From Hygrophila difformis (Eukaryota > Streptophyta > Magnoliopsida > Lamiales > Acanthaceae): a DNA stretch of 64,000 bases. The notes beneath the pieces were generated by a model. That model worked only from the letters and a program-made list of their open reading frames with translations, did no database searches and was not told the DNA's origin. Position 1 is the stretch's first letter. The number at the start of each line of letters is the position of its first letter. The position numbers and the translations under genes are program-made. Location: assembly GCA_030278955.1 (NCBI GenBank), contig JAOANR010000008.1, positions 41,399,301 through 41,463,300 of the forward strand, read 5' to 3'. Positions 52,780-64,000 of this stretch are shown here, piece by piece.

Positions 52780-53183
52780 ACATTTCCTTTTCAGTTGTAG
52801 TGTAATTTATCTGAGCATCATTAAGAGTATGACTAGCATAATATATGAAATGATGTTTTCCTTCTTTATGCTGCTCCCACTGCATTATCACTGGCATCAC
52901 ACATCAACTCAAAAGGTAAGTTCCAATCTGGAGACTGAACTATAGGTGCAGTGATCAATTTCTCCTTCAGGGTTTTGAATGCAATTGAAAAATCTTCATC
53001 AAAGCTAAATGTAACATCTTTATGAACGAGGTTACATGAGGGTCTAGCTATTTTAGAAAAATCCTTAATAGACCTTCTATAAAAACCAGCATGGCCTAGA
53101 AAACTCCTTACTGCCTTTATTGTCTTAGGGGGTGGTAAATTTGCTATAACAGATACTTTAGCCTTATCTACTTCTATTCCCGC
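52780..53183 (-). pseudogene. pol: Athila RT tail and RNase H N-part, degraded
   Basis: Between the RT frame and the RNase H frame, the minus strand still codes for recognisable pieces such as GIEVDKAKVSV, FLGHAGFYRRSIKDFSKIA and ELMCDASD, with at least one stop (TGA at 53184-53186) and a frameshift before 52779. Confidence 0.75.
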
Positions 53184-53969
53184 TCAGGATATTTTATGTC
53201 GTAGGACAATGCCTTCTTGAACCATGAAATGACACTTTTCCCAATTGAGTACTAGGTTAGTGTCTTCACATCTCTGCAAAATTTTCCACAGATTTTGCAG
53301 ACAGTTCTCGAAGCCATCACCATAAACATTAAAATCATTCATGAATACTTCAATGCATTTCTTAATAAAATCCAAAAATATACTCATCATGCATCTCTGA
53401 AAGGTGGCAGGAGCATTACATAATCCAAAGGGCATTCGTCTGTAAGCAAATGTTCCGTATGGGCAAGTAAAAGTTGTTTTCTCATAATCCTCGATGGCTA
53501 TTAATATTTTATTATAGCCAGAGTAACTGTCCAAAAAGCTATAAAATGGTTTTCCTGACAATCTTTCCAACATTTGATTAATAAATGGTAAAGGGAAATG
53601 ATCTTTCCTTGTAGCAGTATTTAAGTTCCTATAATCAATGCAGACCCTCCATCCTGTTACTGGTCTAGTTGCTACTTCATCGCCATGTTCATTAGTCACT
53701 ATGCAAATTCCTCCTTTCTTGGGTACAACTTGAGTTGGACTGACCCATTTACTATATGAAATAGGATAGATTATACCTGCATCAAGTAGCTTGATTACCT
53801 CATTTTTGACGACTTTCTGCATGGGTGGATTTAGCCGCCTTTTTGGTTCCCTGGATAGTTTATACTCATCTTCCATCAGAATCCTATGCATGCAAATGTG
53901 AGGACTAATACCTTTAATATCAGCAATAGTCCATGCAATTGCATGAATATGATTCTTAAGAGTGCTCAC
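53184..53969 (-). pseudogene. pol: Athila reverse transcriptase
   Basis: 261 codons covering nearly the whole RT: LLDAGIIYPIS (60-71), WRVCIDYRNLN (107-117), motif A FLDSYSG with D147, TFTCPYGTFAYRRMPFG (166-182) and motif C at 209-212, which reads FMND instead of FMDD. The loss of one of the two metal-binding Asp residues should abolish polymerase activity. Protein and frame end at a TGA, after which the RT tail continues. Confidence 0.93.
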
Positions 53970-53981
53970 AAGAGCTTGTTC

Positions 53982-54272
53982 TTATTTTTCATCCAATTTA
54001 GATGAAATTATTACCGGAAGCTTCTTTTTTAATGCCAAAAAGGCATATTTAAGATGTTCTAGTAATACTTTAAGCTCAAGTTCTGGTGGGCTTTCAATTG
54101 ATGGAATTAGTTTGCTATGAGTTTGCTCTTCTATTTTTAAATCAGGTCCTTCCAATGTAGGATTTGTCTTATCAATGTCATCCTCAGATTGTTCTGAAGA
54201 TATCATATCCTCACTTTCTGATCCATCTTTGATTTCACCAGTCTCAGGATCAGCGAATCGAACCGTGCACAA
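53982..54272 (-). pseudogene. pol: Athila protease-RT linker
   Basis: 96 codons, acidic in the first half (SESEDMISSEQSEDDIDK), ending in LELKVLLEHLKYAFLALKKK and then LPVIISSKL. This is the conserved stretch that precedes RT in Athila polyproteins (LKYAFL and LPVIIS motifs). It is in the same frame as RT at 53969, with a stop between. Confidence 0.8.
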
Positions 54273-54346
54273 GTAACCAAGAATTTGATCTTCAGTATTT
54301 GTAGGCGGGGTGAAACTGTTGTCGGTTACATCAGACAGAGACAGAT

Positions 54347-54875
54347 TTAAGCTGTTAAAAGGTTGTCTACCTTAATGCTACCTGATTCTACCTCTTCCCC
54401 AATTACATTTATTTTGAATGCATCGAAAGGATACGTTGCCATCTTTACCATGTCAAAAGTGACTTCCTGGTCATCCACATGTAGCTTTACGATTCCATTC
54501 TTAGCATCGATCATAGCTCCAGCAGTTACCAGGCATGGTCTTCCTGGTATAATGGGGATTGTCACATCTTCTTCAATGTCTAGGATTATTAAGTCAGCTG
54601 GAAAACATAAACCTCCTCTTCTCACCAGAACGTCTTCAATAATTCCTTCAGTTGTGGTGCTCGATTGGTCAGCAAAGAAAAGAGTCTCTTCCCGATTCCA
54701 GCCTCTTTGCCATGGCAAGTGGCATCACGTTGATGCTGCTTCCCAAATCACAGAGTCCTCTTCTGGCTTCTTGGTAGTTGATGATTAAAGGCAGAGTGAA
54801 GCTTCCTGGGTCTTCAAGCTTTGGTGGTATCCGTTGTTGAATTATCATGCTACAAGTTTGATTTAGGACCACCAT
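54347..54875 (-). pseudogene. pol: Athila aspartic protease (frameshifted)
   Basis: 54875-54669 has the active-site region CDLGSSINVMPLAMAKRL (DLGSS-type, as in Athila). One frame over, 54718-54347 continues with IEDVLVRRG, FPADLIILDIEED and IPIIPGRPCL, the downstream flap and GRPFL-like part. Athila Gag-Pol is cleaved by this retropepsin-like enzyme. The frameshift falls near 54690. Confidence 0.85.
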
Positions 54876-54884
54876 CTGTTCCTC

Positions 54885-55900
54885 TCATGCCCTTCGTTTC
54901 CCTAAAATCAATTCTTTCAAAAACTTATCGTAAGAAGGCATCTCGGAAATTAATTCAACCAGCGGTATTGGGATCTCAATAGACTTAATCTTTTCAAGAA
55001 ATTTTTTAAATTTTATTTCTTGAAGATTATTTTTGAGTCTCCCAGGGTATGGTACCCTGGGCATGTATTCATCCAGTATGTCCCTTTTGTTACCTGCAGG
55101 GTTGTGATTATTATTACCTCCCTCTTTATCAATTGGAATAGAGTGTTTTGTTTCATTCCTTTCCAAACCCTTATTATTAAGAATTGGACCATCTTCAACA
55201 TGTTCATCTTCTTCTATTGTCCGAATTTCATCAAGCTTCTGTTGCAACAGCTTATTCCTCTTTTCTTCAAACTCGTGATCAATGACTTCCTTGCCTCCCC
55301 TAAGCATTACTGCCTTGCACTGTGGATTAGTTTCAGATGAGCTTGGTAATTTACCCTTTCCCTCTGCTGTAACAATTTTGCCATCTCAGTGACAGAATTC
55401 TCAACACTCTTAATAGAGGCTTGCAGCTGGTTGTTCATCTCTATTTGCTTAGCAATGAATTCCTTCAGAGCATTCTCAAATTTAGAAGAATATGTTATAT
55501 CTTGGATAGTAGAATGAGCCACTGGAGGTTCTGGTTGAGGAGGAAAATGAGCATACATGGGTGAAAATGGTCCAAATGGCCGATTCTGCTGATTGAATTG
55601 CTGAGGAGGTCTCTGAGGATACATCTGCTGTTGAGGGTAAAACTGCTGCTGAGGACGAAAGTTTGTTGGGGCTGTTGAGTGGTATTCTGTTGTGGGGGGT
55701 TCAAAAGATGTGCATTTTGTGCATTATTGTTATTACCATAGCTCAAGTTTGGATGCTTGTTCTGAAAACCAGTGTACTCTCATCTTGTTTGGTGCCTCTT
55801 GAAGAAGAGGACACTGATCATTATGATGAGGTCCAGAACAGAGACCACATTGAAAAACCTGTTCCATAGCAGTGGGTTGAAGCATGATCATTGGTTGTTG
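54885..55900 (-). pseudogene. gag: Athila Gag C-terminal region with zinc knuckle
   Basis: Three frame pieces. About 55900-55740 codes for a CCHC-like knuckle (CGLCSGPHHNDQC) and PNKM. 55624-55307 has a Pro/Gln-rich stretch, then NALKEFIAKQIEMNNQLQAS, a helical region. 55307-54885 has LRGGKEVID and later RVPYPGRLKN and FLKELILGKRR, the typical Athila segment before protease. Frameshifts separate them. Confidence 0.8.
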
Positions 55901-56614
55901 CTATTGGATCTGAAGGTTTGCATTCTGGGTTAGTTGTAATTCCGCAATCTTCTTAGCAAGTGCTGCAAACTTTTCATCATTTTTGTCTGTGTGAATAGCA
56001 AGAATCTTCCTTGTGGGGGATGGTGGATCATCATCTTGAAGAACTGTTCTACTGGCAGTCATGGTATCAATTGTTGTCCAAGCTTTCTCTAGTGTCATCT
56101 GGAGTAGTAGTTCTCCTCCAGTGGCATTAATCATCATTTGCCAAGTATGTGAAAGTCCTGTGAAGAATATTTTTAATAGTCTTCTTTCAGTAATACCATG
56201 CTGCGGACATCTTTTTAGCATATCAAAGAATCTATCCCGAGCATCTTTTAATGATTCCCCTTTTTTCATCTTAAAACTAGATATTTTGTCTACTCATTCA
56301 TCTATCTTGCTTTCTGGAAAGTACTTTAGCATGAAGTTCTTCACCAATTCTGGCCAAGTGGATTTCTGTTGAGTATTTAAGGAGTCATACCATTCTTTGG
56401 CTGAACCATCCAAGAAGAATGGAAACATGGCCAATTGAACACTTTCTCTGGAAGCTCTTCCTTTCATAACAGTTTTGCTCAATTCCGCAAACTTCTTGAG
56501 ATGAAGATGTAGATCTTCTACACTTAGACCATAGAATGCTCCCGAAGCTGCCATACTCAATATACCAGGAGGTATATCCACTTCTTCTTCTGTTCCGCCT
56601 AGATATTGATCCAC
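55901..56614 (-). pseudogene. gag: Athila Gag core
   Basis: Open 56614-56294 and 56269-55901 in one frame, separated by a single TGA near 56294. Motifs: GLSVEDLHLHLKKFAEL, VQLAMFPFFLDGSAKEWYDS (family: LFPFSL...A..W), WPELVKNFMLKYFP, then GESLKDARDRFFDMLKRCPQ (family: GESLYEAWERF...CP) and FFTGLSHTWQMMINATGG. This is the retrotransposon Gag domain that builds the particle. Confidence 0.9.
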
Positions 56615-56717
56615 ATTGGGCTGCCACGGCTGGTATTGATCTTCCTGAGGATTGGGAATAGGATGGACAAAATTTGGAGGAAAGTAGTGTTGTTGAACAA
56701 AGTTAGGTGCTCATTTC

Positions 56718-57062
56718 TTAGAGGAGCTTGAAATGGTCCTCTTGTGGCAAATTGTTCTGATTCCCTGGTTGTCCATTTGCCAGATTCCCTAATCCATCAT
56801 TCTGCCCGTTATTTGCCATTTGAGTTATGGTTGAAAGTGTCCCCTGTGTGTAGTCTTTCTGCCTTCTCCTTGTGTTTGTTCTGATCAGACTTGTTGTTCT
56901 CTCAAGCTCACAATTGAAAGGAAGCAGGGGTTGTTTTGAGGATCTTGTAATTCTTTCGCTCATAAACTGCTCAAATTTCTCCTGACGAGAAAGTGAAAGT
57001 ATTAGGGAAAATAAAACAATAATGTCAAAAGAATAATATTTATGACAAACCAGTGAATACAT
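56718..57062 (-). pseudogene. gag: Athila Gag N-terminal region
   Basis: The frame starts about 30 bp inside the primer site; the real start is uncertain because the first 35 codons are hydrophobic and unlike Gag (YKYYSFDIIVLF type). RSSKQPLLPFNCELERT and RTNTRRRQKDY follow, with ANNGQNDGLGNLANGQPG at the end. A frameshift near 56700 separates it from the core. Confidence 0.7.
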
Positions 57063-57090
57063 TTGTTTTAATATTCATAAAGCTACACCC

Positions 57091-57108
57091 TCCCCGGCAA
57101 CGGCGCCA
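57091..57108 (-). other. Primer-binding site, tRNA-Asp
   Basis: On the minus strand TGGCGCCGTTGCCGGGGA is the exact complement of the plant tRNA-Asp 3' end including CCA, the known Athila primer. It touches the LTR border at 57109. Confidence 0.95.
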
Positions 57109-60100
57109 TGAAGCTTTTGAGGGATTTTATAAAAATCCCTTTGCAACTTAATACGACTCTAGATTCTCTCTTTATTACTCCCATTTGTAATAACAAGATT
57201 TTTTAAGAGAAATTCAAGATCATGTTTCTTTTGCATACCGAAAGCGCACGATATCAAGCTTGCAGTATTTATTTAATTTGTCGGGATCGTTCACTAGAGA
57301 GTTATACGATAGAAGCATTTTTATAGCGCACTAATCATTAAAACATTAATATATTCTTGGTTGTGTGATGATTGGTAGGTTTTATCTAAAACCTAATGCT
57401 GAAAATTAATATGCAGAAATATCTAAAATGAAAGCGATAAAAAAATTTTCAGAAAAATACAGTAAAGTTAAGCATTAAATTGATGGAAAAGATATGAATT
57501 CATGATTAATGTGATGATTGCGAATTAAATATCAATGTGGACAAAAAGACAAAGAAAATGAAATAAGGCTGATGCAGAAGTAGTCAAGCTTTGTGATTAT
57601 TGAATAACGCGTGAGCTCAAAGAATTTGGATAATTCCTTTATCAGAGTTTGCTAAATCCTTTATGCCTTTGATCACTTTCCCAAGACGAGTACTTGTGAT
57701 CCAGTGTCATAACAATATCAGTACTAAAATCATGAGATACTTAACACCAAAAGATAATTAGTCAGACTTATCTTTTAGTATAAGCTTTTACAAATATCAC
57801 TTAATATATTTTTTCCGGATCCAGATTAAGCCATTGGAAACTCAGGGTCACGTCCAACCAATCTAGAACTAGTCTGAACTTATTGTTGTTCTCTTATTAT
57901 TCTGATAAGGATGTATCTCGTACTCCTATCTTGAATGTCCTCTGCAACAAAACAAAAAGCTGGTATTTAAATCTATCATCCAAGAGTTTTACGAGATTCA
58001 AGCTTCTCAAAATAATTCCAACAAATATTTATAAGAAATAATAGTCCTGTAAGTATATCAAGATAAAATTACTAATCAAAGTACTTGACTTATCTGGACT
58101 ACTCTGATTTGTACAGATGTGTTGGCAGGAGAATCCAGTGTAAATATTCCTAAACATTCATGACTTAACTCAGGATTAATGAAATTCTATAAGTGCATAA
58201 CTTCCTACTCATAGCATATGATTTGTTTATCATAACAGTCCATGACCCCCGAAAGTTATCTCTTCTAGACTCTCATTAATTCTTAAGACAAAAGATGATT
58301 TTTGAAATATCTTTCCCTTTTAAACGACAGGTAGTGAATGTCCAACTATAGAACAGGTTTGTTCATCATTATCCTGAGTAAATGATGGTTTGGCAAACTA
58401 ATATCCTTATCCCAATCTCAATGTGCTTTATGACTGTAATGGCAATTAAATGATTATGAGTGGTATGTTTATTATAAGAAAGCTGAAATACTCTGTTTAA
58501 TATGGTTATAGATAAGTAACATATGTATAAAAAATGATGAGGGTTCTGAATCCTCTAAGTAAAATGCTAGAGTGATCCAAAAATATAGATTAGGATCTAG
58601 AGAGAATGTAGGGAATTACTTCCCTTAAAAAGGATTTGAGAATTAAGTCTGCAAAATATGTCCAATATAACTTGCAGTAATTATCATGGGGTTTAAAACT
58701 ATGAACATTCTAGTTTTCTGCGCGCTATATTTGAACAGCATGGAGGGAGTTATTATTCATAGAATTTTCCTCATATTCAAATAATACAGAGAATTAAAAC
58801 TCCACGCGATAAGATTTTTAAGAACACGGCGAGGTTGTTCAACTCCCTTTTATAAGCTAGGTTGTCCAACTCAGAATTTTAGCTCTGAAAGATTATCACG
58901 CTATATTTAACACTGCATGGGTCTTTGAGAACATGGTGAGGATCATTTTACTTAACCAACAGAAATGTTTATGGAATGAAAATCAAATAGATTTAACAAC
59001 TGCTTAATCAAATAGATTTAACAACTGCTTAAACTAATTTCTCTAATAGTTTTGCTAAGAACAATGTTGAGCTGGAAAGATGCTGATTCCAAAATTCTAA
59101 GAGATGTGGATTTGAGAACGATTATGATCCAGAAAGTAATAATATGAAAGAATTTCTCGAAATGAATTGCTAATTTCTATGAAATTCAGAAACAAGCAAC
59201 CTCCCGAGGATTATATCATCTCTTCGCAAATTAAAGAACTAGAACATCAGATTCAAAACAACATCTCTAAATCTCTAAATGATTATGAATAACACAGATC
59301 GAGATTCTAAATTCTGATATGAAATTCATCCTGAATTCAACCATCGTTCTAACTAATTCAATTGTTTAGCTTGAAAGGTTAAGATTCTAAAAGAAAATGA
59401 GCGATCTGAAACACGATTTACCTTCATACAACAGAAAATGTAAACGGAAAAAGAAACGAATACACCTGGAAATCTGAAACTCATCAGAAAATGTGAATTT
59501 GATTCGATGAACACGAAGAAAACAAGATGAATGGATCGTCATTTGAATGGATTGAAACACTTCCGATTGCAGAATTCTTCTCTCCAGCAGATTCATAATC
59601 TAATCTATCAAGCAAAATTTAAATCTAATCTACTAATACAAAAACAAATCTAAAGGACATGAAAAATTAATCGCAAGAACAGAATTTGAATCTAACTACC
59701 CTACCTACGAAAAACTGTAAAAGTGAACAGGAGAATTATGAGGCTGAAATCTGAAATCCTCTGGTTGCTTTGAGCTGAACTCTAGGGCTCTATTTATAGA
59801 TGTGTACCAAAAATAACTGCCTCCCGTCCTGAAGATAACTATCTTGCTCGCGGCTTAGTCAACTTACTCCCTCGCCTCACGCGTTGTTCTATTCTCTTCC
59901 TTTAGCTTATTCCAACTTTCTTCTCACGCGATGTTAAATGATTATCGCGTAGGCTTTCCAGTCTTGAAAATTTTTCTTGAGTTTATCCGGGTTTCACCCT
60001 ACACTCCTCGCGATGTCTCTTTTCTTCACTCGCGGTACAGGTGATCTTTTCCAGACTTTGCCCTTCTCTCCAGGTCTGTTCCTCGCAATATTTCTTCTTC

Positions 60101-60333
60101 ACTTTCTCTGTTGAATGACAAAGAGAGGATCAGTTCTGGCAAGAACATAACGCGAAGTACTTCTATTTTTTAAGTTATTTTTTTGCATTTTAAACTCTTC
60201 TTCGGATCTTAATCTTTCCCTGATCCCATGCAATTCTTTTGATTTTTTATTCATTCTCAAGGAAAATATGATCAGAAATTATCACTAGGATTCAAATTTG
60301 GATGAATATGGCAGTCATGAATGACTGTCATCA
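57109..60333 (-). repeat. Athila 5' LTR (3225 bp)
   Basis: Plus-strand edges are TGAAGCTTTTGAGGG and GACTGTCATCA, so on the minus strand it starts TGATGACAGTCATTC and ends AAAAGCTTCA next to the primer site. It is homologous along its length to 20126-21637 plus 26999-28940, but clearly diverged. It contains CACGCGATG...CGCGTAGG-like imperfect palindromes near 59920-59955. Short ORFs are unsupported. Confidence 0.9.
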
Positions 60334-60915
60334 GTGAGTGCTTTGCATGGTGCCCCTCTAACTGTTGACTTCGTGCTGAACGGGCAATGGTGATTTTTAT
60401 GATATTGTGCCAAAACGACCATTGATTTTTGGGCCTGCACTCTTGGGTGTATCCATATGGATTACCCAAGGCTCCGGAGTGTGTTTGTGTATGGAGGATT
60501 TTGCTTCGGCAAACGGACTCGTGATATGTGATACCTGAGAAATTGAATACTTTGATTGTGGCGTCCTCCTCTTAGTTAACGGGAATTAAAAGACTTAAAT
60601 GCGATTTGTATTTATTTAAATTTTTTACGCATGTTTTAAAATTCGTGTATGCACTTTTACTTAAATTTTTAAATTAATGTGTATAATATTTTTGTACGCC
60701 TCTTTACATTATAAATGCACCTTTAAATTATGCCTTTAAATTCTTCTTATTAATTCTCTCAAGATAATTTTTTTTTATTATATTAAAAATGTGCATGAGT
60801 AAAAAGTAAATTTTTATTAATTAAATTTTTAAAACTCATTATTGTTATGTTAGGAATTAACTTACTCAGTATTTTATATACTGATAAATTCGTTGTCTAT
60901 TTCTTTTTCAGAGTA
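60334..60915 (+). repeat. Chromovirus LTR fragment, middle part
   Basis: It opens inside the GTGAGTGCT module, follows LTRs like 1007-3515 and 44940-47572 (CTCCGGAGTG, GGCGTCCTCCTCTTAG), and includes hairpin TCAGTAT-TTTAT-ATACTGA (60866-60884). It stops after GAGTATGGAGAAT. The left side was cut by the Athila insertion at 60333. Confidence 0.85.
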
Positions 60916-61325
60916 TGGAGAATGGGATTGGTTACGGTGCAATCACCAAAACCCGCAGTACATCAAGACACCAATCCCAACCGTTCGTTTAAGATCCAAC
61001 GGTCCAAAATGTAAAAGGGTAAAATTGTCCAAAATATTTTTTAATGTCAAGTCACTGAAAAATACACATGTCATCGCTGAAGAACAATATGTATGTCGCT
61101 GAAATGCACACAGCTTGTCGCTGAAATATACTATAGTTCGTCGCTGATTATATACTATAGTGCGTCGCTGAAATATATTAAACCAAAGAATTAGGATTTC
61201 AACTTTTACGAAGTCACTGAAATGCACAATATCAAGTCGATGAAAAATACTATAGTTTGTCGCTGAAATATACTATAGTGCGTCGCTGAAATATACTATA
61301 CTCCATCGCTGAAAATACACGGAAG
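60916..61325. repeat. Unclassified repeat-rich insertion
   Basis: It begins GGGATTGGTTACGGTGCAAT, then has a mixed section with GATCCAACGGTCC, and from 61030 about ten irregular copies of a unit like TCGCTGAAATATACTATAGT. It sits between two facing LTR fragments. There is no ORF with support and no clear terminal inverted repeat. The opening resembles the ends of some plant non-autonomous DNA transposons; this is only a suggestion. Confidence 0.6.
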
Positions 61326-63582
61326 CATGCATGTTTAGACAATAATAAAATCCATAATTTCTCATAATCAATTTAATTTAAAAATGATTATTCAAGGCAT
61401 AGGCATAAATTTTAAGACATAATTTAAAATGCATAATTAACGACATAAATAAATAAATAAAAATGTAAGTCTTTTAAATTTTCTCCCGTTAACTAAGAAG
61501 AGGACGCCACAACCATATATCTCAAGTATCTCGTTTCTCATGTATCAAGTTTCGGAAAATTGCCGAAGCAACCCGCTTATCGCGCCATACACAATACCAC
61601 TCCGGAGCCTCGAGTAACCCATTCGGATACACCCGAGAGTGTAGACTAATTTCTCAATGGCCGTTTTTGCACAATTTCACAATATATCACATTTCGTCCA
61701 CTCGGGCACGAATTTCAAGATAGATGGGCACCCTACAGAGCACTCACCCCTACTTACGTGGAGATCTAGCTCAGCCTAGATTAACGGGATTTTTAAAAAT
61801 AAATGTTCTACTATTTAGACATATCTCACAAATCATGTGTTTCTCAAAAGTCGAGTTTTTCAACATTTCAATGAAGTCATTGCCACAGTTTACGCCATCT
61901 CAGTTTCAATATTTATTTCAAAGGCAATCGACTTGAAATTTTCACAGTAGCTCAAAAACACGCTAACGAACAACTTTCATGTTTTAAGTTTTTCAAAAAT
62001 AGGTGAGGAAATGAGTGAAATTTTACAATCTTTGCAAAGTATAAAATCTGCCAACTTTTTCTAAACAGCACACTAATTTTCAAAAGAGTTTCTGAAATTT
62101 TCAAACGAGTGGCATAGCAAACGACGTCCAAAATTTATGCAATTTTACAGGCACTTAAAAGACACCAAAATAAACAAGTTTTATTAAGGCATTTTATGCA
62201 AATTCATTACGGATTAAGTCAGATTAATTCACTAAGTTCGGACTTAAAATCTATCGACTTCTTCTTCAACAACACAATGTATTCAAAACGGGTTTTGACT
62301 ATCCAAACTTTAATGGAAATGCACGAAATTTTACAGGCATGATCTCAAGACATTTATCTACAACTTTTATGTTTACACCAAAATTAGATTTGACCACAAG
62401 TGATAGAAAAATGCTCATCAAGTTCGACCATGTAAACTGTCATGATTTTCGAAAAGTTCATGCATCACAGAAAATGTTCGACGCGGTTTGGGTTATCAAA
62501 TCTTAATGAAAATGTATGAAATTTTGACACAACCTAGATTAAGATGTTAGGAACAGATCTCTAGTTCGCAGTTTTTCGTTTCGGATTCTTGAAATAGGGT
62601 TTTTCAGCCAATCTCAGAAAACGCATAAAGATTGAATCTTTTATGTCCGATTTTAGTGTTTGATTTAAAACTAATGTTTCCAACGGTTCTAAGCCACCAA
62701 TATTGATATGTAAGGCATTATCTTACTTGAGAAGAGTCCTAAACTGTCTCGAGATCGTCCGGGCTCTAAGATTTGTCACGAACGAATCTCCTCAACACGA
62801 ATCCTCCAACTTTGGCCACGAATTCGAATCGAAAGAAGAAATCTAGAGTTAGATCAAATTTTCGGGTTCGAAAGGTTAAGCAAAAACCTATGAACGACTT
62901 ACCAACAATCTGGAATACTAGAATCCTTGTTCTCCACGCCTCCTTGGTCGATTTTCGTCGCCGAAAAGTGATCGGTAAGCAAGAACTTAGTGTTTTCGGG
63001 TTTTGGAAGAAGTTTGGAGAGAATTGAGAAAAGAGGGGCTGCTAGGGTTGTGTTGGACGAAAATAATGAGTCTCAAGACTCAAAATCCTTCCATATACTC
63101 CTTCCCTCGACCGGGATTGAGTTACCAAAGTCGGGGGACGAAAATAAGGTAAGAAATCGTCGAAAACCGAAAGTTGATCGTCCACTGTGGTGTGGCGCGG
63201 TCTCGGCGTGGAAAACCTCCAGACCGCATGGCCACCGCGCGGCCTCCGGCTTGGCTGCGGCCGGGCCAGGCCGTGCGATCCGTCGGGCCTTTCCTCCTCT
63301 TGTTCGGGTTTCTATCCTCCTACGTTCTCGGGTTCGGTTTTCCGGTTCATTCTCGGATTACGATTATTATCCTAAATTTCATTTCGTCTCTAATTGATTT
63401 CGTATTCGAATTCTTGAATCTATTGAATTTAAATTCGTCGGCGTCGAATCCATCGTCTTTCGATTCCCGTGCAATGATTTATTTATTTAAATCATTTTCG
63501 ACTTCACGGTTCTTGGAATTAAAATTCCATTGCTCTTCAATTTTAATTCCATTTCCTATTATCAAAAGTCTCGGGTATTACA
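61326..63582 (-). repeat. Chromovirus LTR fragment, minus orientation
   Basis: The right edge CTCGGGTATTACA at 63582 is an LTR start on the minus strand. Moving left it follows the LTR 44940-47572 in reverse (GGGCACCCTACAGAGCACTC near 61726, ACCACTCCGGAGCCTCGAG near 61599) and stops near GCATGCATG, without the last 500 bp or so, where the covarying hairpin would be. It appears to be a solo LTR or 5' LTR that lost its inner end to the 60916-61325 insertion or a rearrangement. Confidence 0.85.
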
Positions 63583-64000
63583 GAAATAGATAACATACTT
63601 CAAGAGGTTCACAGGAGAAATAGTTTTGGTTTCGGTTGGTTTAATATAAAATCTCTTGCATTTTCTCTCCATTTAAAGACGTGGCAAACATTTGATGTAA
63701 GGTGGTGCCACAGTTGGATGAGTGATTAATTCCAGCTCAAGATAGGGTCTCAATATTTGCTGGCACTCCCCTATTAAAGCTTGTTTTAAATACCAGTGCA
63801 TCAAAAAAAGGTATTTCACCATCAATACGTGCTTATTGCACGAGAAACAAATTTCTTTAGAGCAATAATTAATGTTCAGAATCGGGCTGTCGTACCTAAA
63901 AAGGACACATAACAATTAAAAAAAAACAACAATTATTAAACATGCAAAAGAATTTAACCAAAAGCAACAATTGTCTAATAAATATTAAACCCATGCACTA
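63583..64000. other. No feature recognised
   Basis: AT-rich flank right of the LTR. An 80-codon frame on the minus strand has no family features. Confidence 0.6.

Larger units (their letters stand above)
51199..60333 (-). mobile_element. Athila-type Ty3/gypsy element, 5' part
   Basis: On the minus strand it reads 5' LTR (60333-57109), tRNA-Asp primer site, gag, zinc knuckle, protease, RT, RNase H, integrase. The RT text (GIIYPIS, PFGLCNAPATFQRCM, KDHFPLPFI) is diagnostic of Athila. The 3' LTR is missing. Frames are broken many times, and two catalytic Asp residues are Asn. The right edge is in a chromovirus LTR (flank GTGAG). Confidence 0.9.

Overview
The window is plant nuclear DNA, most likely from a eudicot. 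It is a heterochromatin-like nest of LTR retrotransposons with almost no host genes. The evidence is direct: TG...CA long terminal repeats, primer-binding sites matching plant initiator tRNA-Met and tRNA-Asp, gag-pol of two Ty3/gypsy lineages (a chromodomain Tekay/Del-type chromovirus and Athila), a 5S-bearing Cassandra-type LTR, Arabidopsis-type telomere units (CCCTAAA) and F-box genes of a plant-specific kind. Nothing points to bacteria, organelles or CRISPR. Two 500-base N runs (11871-12370 and 38450-38949) are assembly gaps.

Layout. 1-1006 is an old LTR broken by a nearly complete plus-strand chromovirus (1007-11870; 5' LTR 1007-3515, coiled-coil pre-gag ORF, gag-pol with one early frameshift and two stops, 3' LTR running into the gap). 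12371-15005 is a minus-strand element (5' LTR and leader) inside another LTR start. 15391-17352 is a solo LTR with a GTTTA target-site duplication and a nested Cassandra solo LTR. 18405-19889 is a dead chromovirus pol fragment. 20126-33884 is the 3' half of a minus-strand Athila (3' LTR, then a terminal ORF with a plant transposon-type domain); its LTR is split by a gag-only plus-strand element at 21638-26997. 33885-44019 is a minus-strand chromovirus leader plus 5' LTR, split by a plus-strand element (34962-41303, target-site duplication CACGG) that carries a 62-bp terminal inversion. 44020-47572 is the 3' end of another chromovirus, whose LTR cuts into an F-box pseudogene. 47573-50557 holds three minus-strand F-box pseudogenes. 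51199-60333 is the 5' half of a second Athila (pol, protease, gag, tRNA-Asp PBS, 5' LTR). 60334-63582 has two facing LTR fragments around an unclassified repeat-rich insertion.

No coding unit here looks fully functional. The retroelement genes would act together as Gag (particle), protease, reverse transcriptase/RNase H and integrase, but each copy has stops, frameshifts or lost catalytic residues. The most interesting signals are non-coding: (1) ten-unit arrays of the Pol III B-box motif inside three LTRs; (2) a short LTR hairpin whose arms differ between copies yet stay complementary; (3) a paired-hairpin element in the 3' UTR of three chromovirus copies with pairing-preserving changes; (4) a duplicated polypurine-tract/LTR-start module just after pol; (5) long perfect palindromes of one theme (CNCGCTTTGT...ACAAAGCGNG) in Athila LTRs and upstream of the F-box cluster.

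All family names come from recognising motifs by eye. No database search or alignment program was run, and identity levels are visual impressions.
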